A stretch of DNA of 6,439 nucleotides from Bacteroidales bacterium (GTDB lineage Bacteria > Bacteroidota > Bacteroidia > Bacteroidales > VadinHA17), in contig JAFGXK010000090.1 in NCBI GenBank assembly GCA_016936695.1, forward strand, positions 1 through 6,439, read 5' to 3'. Under the pieces are notes generated by a model. The model saw only the letters and a list, made by a program, of their open reading frames with translations, was not told the origin of the DNA and ran no database searches. A program made the position numbers and the translations under genes. Shown here piece by piece: positions 6,017-6,439 of the stretch; the stretch's first letter is position 1, and the number at the start of each line of letters is the position of its first letter.

Positions 6017-6439
6017 ATGACTATGGACATGGAACATTTAAACGACCTCAGGCTGGCAGTGCTGATTGATGCCGACAATATTCCCTACAGCAACGTGAAG
6101 GGAATGCTGGAAGAGCTGGCAAAATACGGTACCCCAACCTTCAAAAGGATCTACGGCGACTGGACAAAACCCACCGTTTCAGGATGGAAATCGGTGCTGC
6201 TTGTTAACGCCATCACTCCCGTTCAGCAATACAGTTATACTCAGGGGAAGAATGCAACCGACTCGGCAATGATTATAGATGCCATGGATATCCTCTATTC
6301 AGGTAAGGTTGACGGATTCTGCCTCGTATCGAGCGACAGCGATTTCACCAGACTGGCTACCCGCCTCAGGGAAGCCGGAATGAAGGTGATCGGGATCGGA
6401 GAACGGAAGACGCCCGAACCCTTCATTGTTGCTTGCGAC
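6017..6439 (+). CDS. NYN-domain (LabA-like, PIN-fold) putative RNase; truncated at right edge
   Basis: The open frame reaches the right edge after 141 codons with no stop. The visible part is an almost complete NYN domain: LAVLIDADNIPY (13-24) with Asp18, Asp20 and Asn21; GKNATDSAMIIDAMD (77-91) with Asp82 and Asp88; and SSDSDF (105-110) with Asp107 and Asp109. These acidic residues match the metal-binding set of PIN/NYN nucleases, which cut RNA in the cytoplasm. Related bacterial proteins often carry a C-terminal OST-HTH/LOTUS RNA-binding domain, which would lie beyond the window; none of it is visible. Three ATG codons (6017, 6023 and 6029) could serve as start, and conserved sequence begins only at about residue 11. 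The A-rich AGGA at 5997-6000 is too far upstream for a normal ribosome site of the first ATG. The gene is divergent from the CPBP operon. Confidence 0.88.
   Translation, partial: MTMDMEHLNDLRLAVLIDADNIPYSNVKGMLEELAKYGTPTFKRIYGDWTKPTVSGWKSVLLVNAITPVQQYSYTQGKNATDSAMIIDAMDILYSGKVDGFCLVSSDSDFTRLATRLREAGMKVIGIGERKTPEPFIVACD

Overview
The window looks like chromosomal DNA from a member of the Bacteroidota. Four observations support this. It carries a bTHX-type small ribosomal protein gene. It has a secreted S9-family peptidase whose signal peptide ends in Ser-Gln. No start codon has a convincing Shine-Dalgarno sequence at normal spacing. Intergenic regions contain matches to the Bacteroidota promoter pattern (TTTG near -33, TAnnTTTG near -7). 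Base composition is moderate (mid-40s % GC by eye, not counted). No mobile element, CRISPR array, tRNA or rRNA is visible.

Layout from left to right. (1) Positions 1-1220, minus strand: the N-terminal half of a secreted S9/DPP IV-like peptidase; its catalytic domain lies beyond the left edge. (2) Positions 1332-2924, plus strand: a complete ThDP-dependent enzyme of the acetolactate synthase family, divergent from the peptidase. (3) Positions 2926-3243, minus strand: a ribosomal protein bTHX with a long Lys/Glu/Pro tail, meeting the ThDP gene tail to tail with a single base between stop codons. (4) Positions 3381-5905, minus strand: a compact three-gene operon, transcribed in the order CPBP-family membrane protease homologue, extended SDR (NAD-dependent epimerase/dehydratase or HpnA/DFR-like), then classical SDR reductase. 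Gaps within it are 13 nt and then a 20-nt overlap. (5) Positions 6017-6439, plus strand: the start of a NYN-domain (LabA-like, PIN-fold) putative RNase, cut by the right edge and divergent from the operon.

Functional links: only the three-gene minus-strand operon shows strong evidence of joint expression. Two NAD(P)-dependent oxidoreductases next to a polytopic membrane protein would fit a membrane-associated lipid or isoprenoid modification, but the substrate cannot be read from sequence. The ThDP enzyme stands alone, with no regulatory subunit, ketol-acid reductoisomerase or acetolactate decarboxylase in view. The most noteworthy points are the extended bTHX tail, the altered motifs in the ThDP enzyme and the CPBP protein, the missing Glu-Glu motif in the DPP-like peptidase, and the paired SDR operon. 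I see no clear evidence of an entirely new system.
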